From Physcousia sp015060555 (GTDB lineage: Bacteria > Bacteroidota > Bacteroidia > Bacteroidales > Bacteroidaceae), in contig SUYG01000023.1 of the NCBI GenBank assembly GCA_015060555.1, positions 1 through 64,000 on the forward strand: a stretch of 64,000 nt of DNA. Direction: 5' to 3'. How positions within the stretch are numbered: the first letter of the stretch is position 1; the number at the start of each line of letters is the position of its first letter. A program made the position numbers and the translations under genes. This document shows, piece after piece, positions 1-7,388 of the stretch. The notes beneath the pieces are model-generated. The model was not told the DNA's origin. It did not search any database and saw only the letters and a program-made list of their open reading frames with translations.

Positions 1-420
1 CGTGGCGATGCGCTCGCAGAACTCCTTCGGTCGCGCCGGGAAGTTACACTCCCATCGCAGCAGCCAGTGCACCCCCGCCCATTTCTGCTTTGTGTCCAGC
101 GCCTTCCCGTCTCCACATATCGCCTCTATCGCCCGCGCTATCTGCGCATCCGAATATCCCTCCCCCCTCTCCTCCCTCATCTCCCCTCCCTCACGGGGGA
201 GGGGTCGGGTGAGAGGCCGTTCGAGGGCGTAAATATACTGCTTCTCCACCCTGTCCACATGTTGGCTGCCGCTGGCATAGATGTTGATGATGTTGCCGCC
301 ATGTTGATGATCAGCCTGGTGCAGTCGCTCCAGCACTTCATTCAGCTTCTTCAGGACCTCGGCGGGCAGCACGTCGCCGAGTCCACCCAGTTCTCCCAGG
401 TCTTCTCCGTTGATATTCAT
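1..420 (-). CDS. Partial conserved hypothetical protein (C-terminus beyond left edge)
   Basis: An open frame starts at the ATG ending at 420 and stays open for 140 codons to the window edge, so the C-terminus is missing. The N-terminus (MNINGEDLGELGGL) is followed by a charged amphipathic stretch and a segment reading HGGNIINIYASGSQHV. Residues about 67-88 (ERPLTRPLPREGGEM and on) are encoded by the GC-rich palindromic repeat found in several other genes here and look like an in-frame insertion. After it comes a compact Trp/Cys-rich region (KWAGVHWLLRWEC). I do not recognise a family. The gene lies downstream of a structured leader RNA with its own promoter and may be controlled by it. Confidence 0.6.
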   Translation of the reverse strand, partial: MNINGEDLGELGGLGDVLPAEVLKKLNEVLERLHQADHQHGGNIINIYASGSQHVDRVEKQYIYALERPLTRPLPREGGEMREERGEGYSDAQIARAIEAICGDGKALDTKQKWAGVHWLLRWECNFPARPKEFCERIAT

Positions 421-458
421 ATTCCTACGAATTAAAGATGATAAAAAGAGGATGATGG

Positions 459-655
459 AAAAAACGGAGAGCGTGGACTTCTTACTAGGCAATAACATCA
501 ACCCTATCGGGGTCGCAATCCCCACTCGCAGATGTTATGCCAAAAGCCCACGCTTCCGTAAGGCATGCGTGAGCCGGCAGACATCCTTTCCTGCGAGTAT
601 TGCCTGATGCATTGCGACTTCGATAGGGCTGCAAAGAAAGCTGTCTATGCTCTTT
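459..655 (-). ncRNA. Structured, apparently bistable RNA: leader attenuator or 6S-like small RNA
   Basis: A canonical promoter on this strand predicts transcription starting near 655. The transcript runs about 197 nt to a run of six U. One fold is a long rod: a closing stem (gagcatagac with gtccacgctc), then ccctatcg-aa-gtcgcaat with attgcgac-cc-cgataggg, then actcgcag with ctgcgagt, then an apical arm. A competing fold pairs ggcataacatc with gatgttattgcc and agcgtgggctt with aagtccacgct, giving about 22 bp ending a few nt before the U-run, like a terminator. The start codon of the next gene lies 39 nt beyond. Both folds were found by eye. Attenuator and 6S-like rod are both possible, and no known family was recognised. 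Confidence 0.45.
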
Positions 656-660
656 GGGCG

Positions 661-692
661 CAAAGTTACTCCATTTCTTTGAATCGCCCAAA
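661..692 (-). promoter_or_regulatory. Bacteroidetes-type promoter for the structured leader
   Basis: On the minus strand TAACTTTG matches the TAnnTTTG -7 box, and a TTTG -33 element sits 20 bp upstream. This is the best-spaced promoter in the left part of the window and reads into the structured RNA. Confidence 0.65.
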
Positions 693-790
693 ACTTCCTG
701 TATTTTTTAAGGACTCATAGCTTTTTTCTAGTCAAGAGGGCTATTATATTTCATACCTTATATTTTATATCTTATATCTGTGCTTTGCCC

Positions 791-1813
791 TCACTTAACC
801 AGAACCTTCTTCCCATTGTGGATATAGATGCCGTGAGGCAAACGACGAGTGTCTAATGACGAATGACGAATCTGGCGGCCGGAGAGATCATACCATTTAC
901 AATTGGACAAATTACAATTTACGATGGAGGGGGCGGAGATGCCATCCACATAGTCTTCTAATGGGAGCACGGTGCCGGAGAATACCTTTTTGAATTTTGA
1001 GATTTCTGAGGGCTGTGCATAGATAATCATAGATTTGCTGACGGAATAGAAGGTGTCGCTGCGCAGTTCTTTTGAGAAAGTACCTCTAACAACTAAGGCG
1101 TCAATATTTGTCCATCGGAACACACTTTCTGCAAAAGAACTCACGCTCGCGGGCAAGTCTATGACGCGTATGTTTCCGCAATTGTCGAAAGAACCGGCAG
1201 CTAAAGATTTGAGGTTTTCTGAGAACCTCACGTTTTCCAGATTTCTGCAACCCTTAAAAGTGCCGAAGAACGTTTTCTCTACTGAGTTGGGCATAACCAC
1301 TGACCGAAGTGCAAGATTATAGGCAAAGGCATCACCGCCGATGGTTGTAACGCCATCAAGGATATGATACGATGTCCGCTCAGCTCCTGCTGGATAGGCA
1401 TACAGCCATGTCTTTTCCTTGTTGAAGAGCACACCGTCGATGGAACACATCCATTCATTCTCTTCATCCACTTCTATGGATTTCAGATTGATGCATCCCG
1501 AAAAGGGATTCTTACATGCTTCATAACCGAAATAATGATGTATTTCACGAACAGTCGCTGGAATTTTGATTCCTGTTAGCGTCTCACAAAATGCAAAAGC
1601 AAGCCACTCAATACTGGTCACCGTATAGGTCTCGTCACCATATTGAACGGCTGATGGAATCGTTAAGTCACCAGTCCAACTGTTCTCATTGGCGAGCATG
1701 GCCTCATGTGTAGATTCATCGAGCTCATAGTATAGGCCATTGATAAGTACTGGCTCTGCATAGGCAACATGCAGAGATAGTATAAGAAATAATAGAAACG
1801 AAATGTGCTTCAT
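791..1813 (-). CDS. Exported BspA-like leucine-rich repeat protein with C-terminal tail
   Basis: A 340-residue protein with a signal peptide (MKHISFLLFLILSLHVAYA). Its central region contains LRR_5/BspA-type repeats (TSIEWLAFAFCETLTGIKIP, MPNSVEKTFFGTFKGCRNL, VIDLPASVSSFAESVF). The C-terminus (WYDLSGRQ ... GIYIHNGKKVLVK) resembles sorting tails of Bacteroidales surface proteins. Just before this tail, NCNLSNCKW is encoded by the same aattgt-type repeat used in intergenic spacers, and HSSLDTRR matches the atgacgaatgacgaat spacer repeat. A surface or secreted binding role is inferred from the family; the ligand is unknown. The gene is monocistronic in appearance. Confidence 0.8.
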   Translation of the reverse strand: MKHISFLLFLILSLHVAYAEPVLINGLYYELDESTHEAMLANENSWTGDLTIPSAVQYGDETYTVTSIEWLAFAFCETLTGIKIPATVREIHHYFGYEACKNPFSGCINLKSIEVDEENEWMCSIDGVLFNKEKTWLYAYPAGAERTSYHILDGVTTIGGDAFAYNLALRSVVMPNSVEKTFFGTFKGCRNLENVRFSENLKSLAAGSFDNCGNIRVIDLPASVSSFAESVFRWTNIDALVVRGTFSKELRSDTFYSVSKSMIIYAQPSEISKFKKVFSGTVLPLEDYVDGISAPSIVNCNLSNCKWYDLSGRQIRHSSLDTRRLPHGIYIHNGKKVLVK

Positions 1814-1947
1814 ACGATGAGGTTCTTAATTATGTTGGAAGATGAAGGCAAATGCTAATAAATGCGAACATGATTATCCGCGAACTTCTTCATTCGTCAT
1901 TCTTCCATAGTTCCGTAGATTCGTGATTCCATTGTTCCGTAATCCTC

Positions 1948-2952
1948 CTACCTCACCACCTTCTTCCCATCGCGGATATAGATACCGTGGGCGGGTGGCG
2001 TGGAGAGGGGACGGCCGGAGAGGTCATAATATTTACCATTTACGGATTTACGATTTACGATGGAGGGGGTTGAAATGTCAAGGATGACGTTGCTAACATC
2101 GCAGGAATAACGTTCGAAGTCGCTTTCTATAGAGAAATGCATAGTTTTATTCCCGACGGGGTATGTGAGGTATTTGTTTCCCTTAAAAGGACCTAAGTAT
2201 GTTCCTATATCTACTCCGTCCACATAGATGGAAAAATCATCCTTTACATCTTTGAAATATATTGCCAGGCAGCCTTCTTGCCATTCCGCCCATATCTCTG
2301 ACGGTTGTCGGTTGTTAGCTATCTTGTTCTCATAAGTGAGCGGAACTTCATACCAAACGGGGGCGGGAGTCCCTGTTCCCCAAATATAATTCCCATCTTC
2401 AATGCAGGATACTAGACGGTTTCCTGAAAACCTTATTCCAAAACATGGATCTCCCCAGAAACTACACCTAAAGTAATCATCATCCACCTCACCGACACTT
2501 TCAACCCAAGTGAACCATGTGTGATAAGGTAAGTAGGTACTTAAGAAAGTCTGTATTCGTAGGGGCCCGCTCCAGTCGCGGCCTCGCGGCTTTGCCCCAA
2601 GGCCATAGGCTAAGTCAATGGTTTCCTGTAGTTCCATATCATAGTAGATGAATTCTCGAGTACTATCTGCAGGTACCATATATGCCCGGGTGCCTTCATC
2701 TCGTAAGGCAGCAGTATAAAGAAAAAAACGAGAGTGCTGCATATAGAGCTTCTTGTAAGCTGTTTCGTTGATGACAGTATCGCCTTTTATGACGTATGAG
2801 TAATAGAGATTATTACAATAAGAGTCATCATACTTGAAGTACCACACTTTACCCTCTGTAGCTAACGGGCGATAGTTGTATGTATCTTGGGCATAAGTGC
2901 TTGGAACGATACACAAGATGAATATCATTAAAAGAAAGGTCTGATGTCTCAT
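1948..2952 (-). CDS. Exported protein of unknown function with C-terminal tail
   Basis: A 334-residue protein beginning MRHQTFLLMIFILCIVPSTYA, a clear signal peptide. The middle is rich in aromatic and acidic residues (YDMELQETIDLAYGLG, WGDPCFGIRFSG) and I recognise no domain. The C-terminus (YYDLSGRP ... GIYIRDGKKVVR) is the same tail as in the neighbouring LRR protein, again preceded by a repeat-derived linker (VNRKSVNGK). A promoter-like TATTTTTG lies just upstream. The gene is likely surface-exposed or secreted; function unknown. Confidence 0.7.
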   Translation of the reverse strand: MRHQTFLLMIFILCIVPSTYAQDTYNYRPLATEGKVWYFKYDDSYCNNLYYSYVIKGDTVINETAYKKLYMQHSRFFLYTAALRDEGTRAYMVPADSTREFIYYDMELQETIDLAYGLGAKPRGRDWSGPLRIQTFLSTYLPYHTWFTWVESVGEVDDDYFRCSFWGDPCFGIRFSGNRLVSCIEDGNYIWGTGTPAPVWYEVPLTYENKIANNRQPSEIWAEWQEGCLAIYFKDVKDDFSIYVDGVDIGTYLGPFKGNKYLTYPVGNKTMHFSIESDFERYSCDVSNVILDISTPSIVNRKSVNGKYYDLSGRPLSTPPAHGIYIRDGKKVVR

Positions 2953-2977
2953 AACTTATTTTTTAGGTTAGATGCCG

Positions 2978-2985
2978 CAAAAATA
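2978..2985 (-). promoter_or_regulatory. Promoter -7 box for the exported protein at 1948-2952
   Basis: The minus strand reads TATTTTTG, matching TAnnTTTG, about 26 bp upstream of the start codon. No strong -33 element was seen. Confidence 0.4.
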
Positions 2986-3029
2986 GCACATAATGTTTAT
3001 ACCGCCAAAATAACTCATAAGAATCATTC

Positions 3030-3434
3030 TTACGGGACATTAGTTATTGCCTCAATGGTCGAGTCGATTGTTAGTGAAGCACCTTTTTTCAATGTAAAAT
3101 TATTCTTGATTGTGGTACCTTGGGGTGCTCTGATAACCAGCCGACCTTGTTCAACAGAAACGGGACCTATGGGGTGTGCTGTAGTCACATCTCGAACGTC
3201 AGCACATTACCGTCAATATATACGGTAGGCGCAAGGACGGGGGATTTGGGGCGAGGCGTACCAACAACTGTAGGATCGATATATCCTCTGGTAAAGGGGA
3301 TTGGGTTGCCTGGTGCATTGCCTGCGCTCATGAACGCGGGCATCACGAGGATGCACATAATATTTGGTTTCAACTTGCGCTTGTACGGAAAGAAATGTAG
3401 AAATGAACAGAGCAAGCGTAAGAAGCTGTTTCAT
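3030..3434 (-). pseudogene. Frameshifted remnant of one or two small exported-protein genes
   Basis: The 5' end encodes a good signal peptide (MKQLLTLALFISTFLSVQAQ) but that frame soon becomes non-protein-like. A second frame carries MPAFMSAGNAPGNPIPFTRG and PRPKSPVLAPTVYIDGN, typical of small Bacteroidales exported proteins, and stops at TFEM. A third frame then continues with DVTTAHPIGPVSVEQGR and GTTIKNNFTLKKGASLTID to a stop at 3030. Three coding-like pieces in three frames imply at least two frameshifts or a fusion of two gene remnants; sequencing error is possible. It lies between two intact exported-protein genes on the same strand. Confidence 0.55.
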
Positions 3435-3438
3435 ATCA

Positions 3439-4065
3439 CTATTCTATTTTAAAGTTAAGTTTGCAATACAATTTTATTTCATTCTCAAAATTGGAGTAGG
3501 CTTCTGTATAATAGCTCCCTTTCGTGAGCCTCTTTGCTGTAGGTTTGAATACGAACGGGTAAGTCGGTTTAATCACCTCTTCACTATACCACGGACATTG
3601 ATAGTGCTTGGGGGTGTTGGGCCAAAAATATTTCATCTCCATTGTCCAATCTTCTATATAAATCCATGAGATGCCACAGTCTTCTCCCTCTGAAGTATAG
3701 ACACGGAAAGTGTCATAACCCCAGAAGCCGGGACCCTCTGGAAAGTAGATGGGCTGATCCGTTGTGTTCTCAATCTTCAAGTCAAAGATGATTTCCTCTC
3801 CTTCTGCGAATACGGCTGTGGTATCGCCCTTTGAATTGAGTAAGCAATAGGTCATGACAACTCCATCTTGTTCCATTGAGGAAATTTTGTCCTCGTCTAT
3901 TGATTCAACATGATTCGGATTGCCTGGACTCAGATTATTTGTTTGGGCATAACGGGGGGTGCTTGTTGGGGCATTGTCCTCGTTTTTTTCGGAGCAAGAC
4001 AACGTCAGCAACGCCATCGATGAAATGGCCGTTAAGAGTGTGAAAATGATTGGATTTTTTTTCAT
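3439..4065 (-). CDS. Putative lipoprotein, possibly with a BsuPI-like beta domain
   Basis: I place the start at MKKNPIIFTLLTAISSM rather than 11 codons upstream because the signal sequence begins there. A cysteine after ALLTLS gives a lipobox-like site, followed by an acidic linker (SEKNEDNAPTSTP). The mature part (VVMTYCLLNSKGDTTAVF, EEIIFDLKIENTTDQPIYFP) resembles BsuPI-type beta domains that sit on envelope proteins; this is a tentative resemblance. Two promoter-like boxes (TATCTTTG just upstream, TACTTTTG about 150 bp upstream) precede it. The 3' end is only a few bases from the frameshifted remnant. Confidence 0.6.
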   Translation of the reverse strand: MKKNPIIFTLLTAISSMALLTLSCSEKNEDNAPTSTPRYAQTNNLSPGNPNHVESIDEDKISSMEQDGVVMTYCLLNSKGDTTAVFAEGEEIIFDLKIENTTDQPIYFPEGPGFWGYDTFRVYTSEGEDCGISWIYIEDWTMEMKYFWPNTPKHYQCPWYSEEVIKPTYPFVFKPTAKRLTKGSYYTEAYSNFENEIKLYCKLNFKIE

Positions 4066-4095
4066 CTTAGTTAGTTGTTGATTGGTTTGACACTG

Positions 4096-4413
4096 CAAAG
4101 ATACATTTCATTGTCTTATCAGCAAAGAAATTCCTACGATTTCTAATTTCGGAACGATGTATTATGAGTTAAGAGTTGTTTGAACATACCTTTTGCGGAT
4201 TAAATGTTAATAGTCGTGCAAAAGTATGCACTTTTCAATAAATCCCCCAAATATTCTTAGCAGAAATAATTCACCAAAAATTCACCAAATTCGATATAAA
4301 CACCTCATATTATTATAGTTCCATCAGTTTTGCAGTCTTGATCTGTCGTATCGGTGCCACCAGCACCAGCCCGCAGATCACCCAAACGAAGATGTGCTTT
4401 TGTCTCTCTACAT
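4096..4413. other. Intergenic region with two minus-strand promoters
   Basis: This 318-bp gap holds TATCTTTG (4096-4103) and TACTTTTG (4219-4226) on the minus strand, both facing the lipoprotein gene. The second overlaps a short dyad (aaaagtatgcactttt). A direct repeat (attcaccaaa twice) lies beside it. The part nearest the HEPN gene has weak coding character on the minus strand but no start, so no gene is called. Confidence 0.4.
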
Positions 4414-4818
4414 TCACGGATGGGTCTGAATGTAATCCTTGATTTTAGCCATGAGCACCTTGGATGGCTCAATCTTCTGTTCTACCTCTTCCCGTTCAAT
4501 GTCGATAAAACAGTTATATTCCCCATCCTCACGGAGCTTCTGTAAATGGGAATAGAGACGTCCGTCTTCTTTTGAGAATACCCCCGTTTTCACGTAGAAA
4601 AGGCTGAACTTGCCTACGGCCCCACGATGCGTGCCAACTTCATGTTTGTCATGAATCAGCAAGGCACTAACAGCGTGGAATAGTGCATAGTAAAGCCTGT
4701 TCGCAACCAATTCCCATTGCTCTGCTTCTATCTGCACTTCCATCTGTGCCCACGTCTTATCTGCTTTCTCCAATTCAAGCGTGACGATTACCTGTCGTTC
4801 TTCTTCCCTAAGACTCAT
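4414..4818 (-). CDS. HEPN-domain protein (UPF0332-like), putative toxin
   Basis: A 134-residue helical protein. The motif RLYYALFHAVSALL at about residues 41-54 is the HEPN signature; R41 and H48 would be the active-site pair of HEPN ribonucleases. I chose the start at MSLREEERQ because its ATG overlaps the last codons of the upstream nucleotidyltransferase by 11 bp, typical of MNT-HEPN pairs. Family knowledge: such pairs act as type VII-like toxin-antitoxin modules in which the nucleotidyltransferase modifies and silences the HEPN RNase. Whether this pair is active is not shown by sequence. Confidence 0.8.
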   Translation of the reverse strand: MSLREEERQVIVTLELEKADKTWAQMEVQIEAEQWELVANRLYYALFHAVSALLIHDKHEVGTHRGAVGKFSLFYVKTGVFSKEDGRLYSHLQKLREDGEYNCFIDIEREEVEQKIEPSKVLMAKIKDYIQTHP

Positions 4819-5131
4819 ATATTTTCTTTTTATCTTGTTCGACATTGTAGTAGAACATGGTGTGAGGCCCTTGTTCCCATTGTTGTCTGGTATAAGCTCG
4901 GGCACTGATGTCCTCGCCGATATCCCATCCCATATCTGTAAACGGGAAGGTGAGGTCTTCTGCTTCCAAACGTTTTAGCTTGTCACGATTCAAAAGGATT
5001 AACAGATCCCAGTCGGAATCGGGCTTTGCTTCCCCGCGAGCACGTGAGCCATAAAGGTACATCGTGCTTCCAAGAGGAAGCACACTGGCAGCTACACCCT
5101 TTATGCGGTCTAACACTTCTTCGTGGCTCAT
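4808..5131 (-). CDS. MNT-type nucleotidyltransferase, putative antitoxin
   Basis: A 107-residue minimal nucleotidyltransferase. The core motif YGSRARGEAKPDSDWDLLIL at about residues 27-46 supplies the GS and DxD metal-binding residues (D40, D42). The start at MSHEEVLDRI is preferred over one 19 codons upstream because it opens the conserved helix. The gene overlaps the HEPN gene downstream, so both are probably one transcript from the TACCTTTG box at 5158-5165. By family it is the antitoxin or modifying partner of the HEPN protein. Confidence 0.8.
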   Translation of the reverse strand: MSHEEVLDRIKGVAASVLPLGSTMYLYGSRARGEAKPDSDWDLLILLNRDKLKRLEAEDLTFPFTDMGWDIGEDISARAYTRQQWEQGPHTMFYYNVEQDKKKIYES

Positions 5132-5157
5132 AGCATCTCTTTTATTGTTCTGTGCGG

Positions 5158-5165
5158 CAAAGGTA
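5158..5165 (-). promoter_or_regulatory. Promoter -7 box for the MNT/HEPN operon
   Basis: The minus strand reads TACCTTTG, matching TAnnTTTG, 27 bp upstream of the MNT start codon. Confidence 0.5.
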
Positions 5166-5275
5166 TGTATTATCTTTTGAACTACCAAATTTTCCTCATT
5201 TTTTCATCTTTGTCTTTTTGATATGTGAGATGTTATTGGACAAATGTGTTGCACGTAACCAACATTTTTTTTGCC

Positions 5276-5303
5276 AAAAGTGTTGCCTGCGCGCAACACT
5301 TTT
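5276..5303. promoter_or_regulatory. Perfect inverted repeat, operator-like
   Basis: Arms aaaagtgttgc and gcaacactttt are perfect 11-bp complements around a ctgcgc centre. A weaker relative (aaatgtgttg ... ccaacattt) lies about 35 bp upstream. The dyad abuts a plus-strand TACTTTTG promoter box at 5306-5313, so a repressor or activator site is plausible. Confidence 0.5.
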
Positions 5304-5333
5304 ATTACTTTTGCTGCGTCAAAACAATCATTT

Positions 5334-5378
5334 ATGGACGCTTTATTCAGAAAACATGACAGATTGTTGGCTATGTGA
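5334..5378 (+). pseudogene. 14-codon remnant, possibly the 5' end of an AAA ATPase gene
   Basis: Downstream of the dyad and the TACTTTTG promoter, an ATG opens the reading MDALFRKHDRLLAM and stops within the 3' end of murI. The peptide resembles the first residues of the large Bacteroidales ATPase family with C-terminal DUF4143, which commonly begin in this way; that comparison is from memory and weak. A complete promoter leading into a frame that ends at a neighbouring gene suggests a deletion scar. Confidence 0.3.
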
Positions 5379-6216
5379 GTGCCACCTGCTCGGCTTCCAC
5401 CTTATGGCCGATGAAGATGGTGGCAGAGGGTGAGAAGGTGGCGGGGTTTTCTGTCGTCAGGAAGCGGATGGTGCCCTGTTGCGGATGGCTGGCTGTGGGT
5501 GTGCGGGTGATGCGGCAGTCCATCTCGGGGTGGCGGTGGAGGTAGTCGGCGAGACTGCGGGCTACGTAGTCGCCTTGTGAGATAATCTGTACGTGCGCGG
5601 GCGTGTAGGCGCGTACCTTATCTAATAGTAGGGGGAAGTGTGTGCAGCCGAGGATGATGGTGTCGATGTCGGGGTCGCGCTGCAGGAGTTCTTGGATGTC
5701 GCGGCGAACGAAGTAGTCTGCGCCGGGCTTGTCGTATTCCTGGTTCTCGACGAGGGGTACCCACATGGGACATGCCTGGCCTGTGACGATGATGTCGGGA
5801 TGGAGCTTGGCCATCTCCAGCTCGTAGGTGCGGCTGTTGATGGTGCCTTGTGTGGCTACGATGCCTATGTGGCGTGTGTGTGTGATGTCGCTGACGACCT
5901 CTACTGTGGGTCGGATGACACCCAGTACGCGCCGTGTGGGGTCGTCCATCTTCGGCAGGTCGCGCTGTTGTATGGTTCTTAGCGCTTTTGCGGATGCGGT
6001 GTTGCAGGCAAGGATGACGAGCGGGCATCCCATGTCAAAGAGCTTGCGGACGGCCTGCAACGTGAATTCATAAACACGCTCGAAGCTGCGTGTGCCATAG
6101 GGCGCACGGGCGTTGTCCCCCAAATAAAGATAATCGTATTGGGGCATCAGGCGGCGGATCTCACGCAACACGGTGAGACCGCCATAGCCGCTGTCAAAGA
6201 TGCCGATGGGGGACAA
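5371..6216 (-). CDS. murI: Glutamate racemase
   Basis: A cytoplasmic enzyme making D-glutamate for peptidoglycan. GIFDSGYGGLTVL at the N-terminus contains the first catalytic region (D8), VILACNTASAKAL carries the first catalytic Cys and IILGCTHFPLLL the second Cys and His. The frame continues upstream through the preceding gene, but homology begins at SPIGIFDSG, so I use the TTG at 6216 immediately after an AAGGAG sequence. This gives 281 residues, a normal length. It is the last gene of the bamA-ompH-murI run, 7 bp after the upstream chaperone gene, and is probably cotranscribed. Confidence 0.9.
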   Translation of the reverse strand: MSPIGIFDSGYGGLTVLREIRRLMPQYDYLYLGDNARAPYGTRSFERVYEFTLQAVRKLFDMGCPLVILACNTASAKALRTIQQRDLPKMDDPTRRVLGVIRPTVEVVSDITHTRHIGIVATQGTINSRTYELEMAKLHPDIIVTGQACPMWVPLVENQEYDKPGADYFVRRDIQELLQRDPDIDTIILGCTHFPLLLDKVRAYTPAHVQIISQGDYVARSLADYLHRHPEMDCRITRTPTASHPQQGTIRFLTTENPATFSPSATIFIGHKVEAEQVALT

Positions 6217-6223
6217 CTCCTTT

Positions 6224-6781
6224 TTAGGGTGTTTCGGTGATTTGGTTGGCAAGACCGAGGCGGATGAGCACGGCTTCGGTGATGTCCACGCCAGCCTGAG
6301 GATGTACGAAGGGTACTGCGTTCTCGTCGGTATTGAGGACGAAGAAGAGTCCACGTTCGCCAGCCACGGCTTTGATGGCCTCGGTGAGCTTGGCGGCCAC
6401 AGGTGCCTGGAGCTCGGCTTCGGCCTGCTGAAGGAGTCGCTTTGTCTCGAGACGGAATGCCACGCTCTTGTCCATGAGGTCTTGCAATTCGAGCTGGCGC
6501 TTCTGCATGATGCTGGCCGGGAAGTCCTTCTGTCCTTGCAGGAATTCAGCGAACTTACGCTGGAATTCGTCTTCGGCACGCTTGGCTTCGGCGTCGTACT
6601 TGGCTTTGAGCTCCTCGAAGGCTGCTTTGGCCTGTGTGTATTCAGGCATCTGCTCGAAAACGGTGTTGTAGCTGATGTAGCCGAACTGTGGAATGCGCAC
6701 CTCCCCCTCCTGTGCACTCATTCCCATGAAGGGAAGGAGCGCAAGGAAAAGGGCGCATATAGCTTTGAGTTGGATTCGCAT
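6224..6781 (-). CDS. OmpH/Skp family periplasmic chaperone, copy 3
   Basis: A 185-residue exported protein with signal peptide ending MGMSAQ. It opens with FGYISYNTVFEQMPEYTQA, the conserved OmpH start, then a long Lys/Glu/Ala-rich coiled coil (about residues 50-130), and ends in the small beta domain (GLFFVLNTDENAVPFVHPQA). Skp-like proteins hold unfolded outer-membrane proteins in the periplasm for the BAM complex. It is one of three consecutive paralogues between bamA and murI. Confidence 0.88.
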   Translation of the reverse strand: MRIQLKAICALFLALLPFMGMSAQEGEVRIPQFGYISYNTVFEQMPEYTQAKAAFEELKAKYDAEAKRAEDEFQRKFAEFLQGQKDFPASIMQKRQLELQDLMDKSVAFRLETKRLLQQAEAELQAPVAAKLTEAIKAVAGERGLFFVLNTDENAVPFVHPQAGVDITEAVLIRLGLANQITETP

Positions 6782-6814
6782 GTGTTAACGTTTAAGGGTT
6801 AACGGTTAATGGGT

Positions 6815-7312
6815 TTAGATGCCGAGTGCCTTCTTCAGTTCGGGCGTGATGTCGGTGCTGAGCTTGGTGCTGATGAAGGGGATGCCCATGGAGACGTCCA
6901 TGATATAGACGTAGCCACCAGCTTCGCCAATCTGCTTGACGGCAGCGAGGACTTTCTCGGAGATGGCCTGCATCTTCTCGGCTTGTGCTTTCTGGTAGGC
7001 CTGCTGGTTGTCTTGCACGCTCTGCTGCATACGCTGATAAAGGTCCTGGAGTTCAGCCTGGCGACGCTGACGGACGTTGTCGAGGAGGTTGGCCTGTTCT
7101 TTCTCGAACTCCTCGCCTTTCTTCTGGAGCTCGTCTTGCATACGCTTCAAGTCGTCCTCGTACTGTTTGGCGAGGTTCTGCAGCTCGGTCTGTGCGGTTT
7201 GGTATTCGGGCATGAGAGGTACAATCTCGGTGGTGTTGAAGTGTCCGAACTTCTGTGCTGACATGGTGAGAGGTGCGAGCAGCATGATAGCTGCAAAGAG
7301 GATTTTTTTCAT
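6815..7312 (-). CDS. OmpH/Skp family periplasmic chaperone, copy 2
   Basis: A 165-residue protein with signal peptide MKKILFAAIMLLAPLTMSAQ. It has the FGHFNTTEIVPLMPEYQTAQ start, a charged coiled-coil central region (QYEDDLKRMQDELQKKGEEF) and a C-terminal beta segment (GGYVYIMDVSMGIPFISTKL). Family role: chaperone for outer-membrane protein precursors. It is probably cotranscribed with the flanking paralogues. No promoter box is obvious in the short gap upstream. Confidence 0.9.
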   Translation of the reverse strand: MKKILFAAIMLLAPLTMSAQKFGHFNTTEIVPLMPEYQTAQTELQNLAKQYEDDLKRMQDELQKKGEEFEKEQANLLDNVRQRRQAELQDLYQRMQQSVQDNQQAYQKAQAEKMQAISEKVLAAVKQIGEAGGYVYIMDVSMGIPFISTKLSTDITPELKKALGI

Positions 7313-7388
7313 TGTTGTTTTTTGTTTTTAAAATGATTTGATGATTGATTCTTATTTGGACTCTTGCCGGACGGCAAGGGAACTGCGG

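Noticed and set aside
1..690. Retron (structured RNA followed by a gene)
   Set aside because: The visible part of the downstream gene shows no reverse-transcriptase motif; only 140 residues can be seen.
421..790. 68-codon minus-strand frame within the structured RNA (485-691)
   Set aside because: The frame is fully explained by the inverted-repeat structure and begins upstream of the predicted transcript start.
4330..4413. Hydrophobic minus-strand reading downstream of the HEPN gene
   Set aside because: No start codon in frame and too short to assign; left as intergenic.
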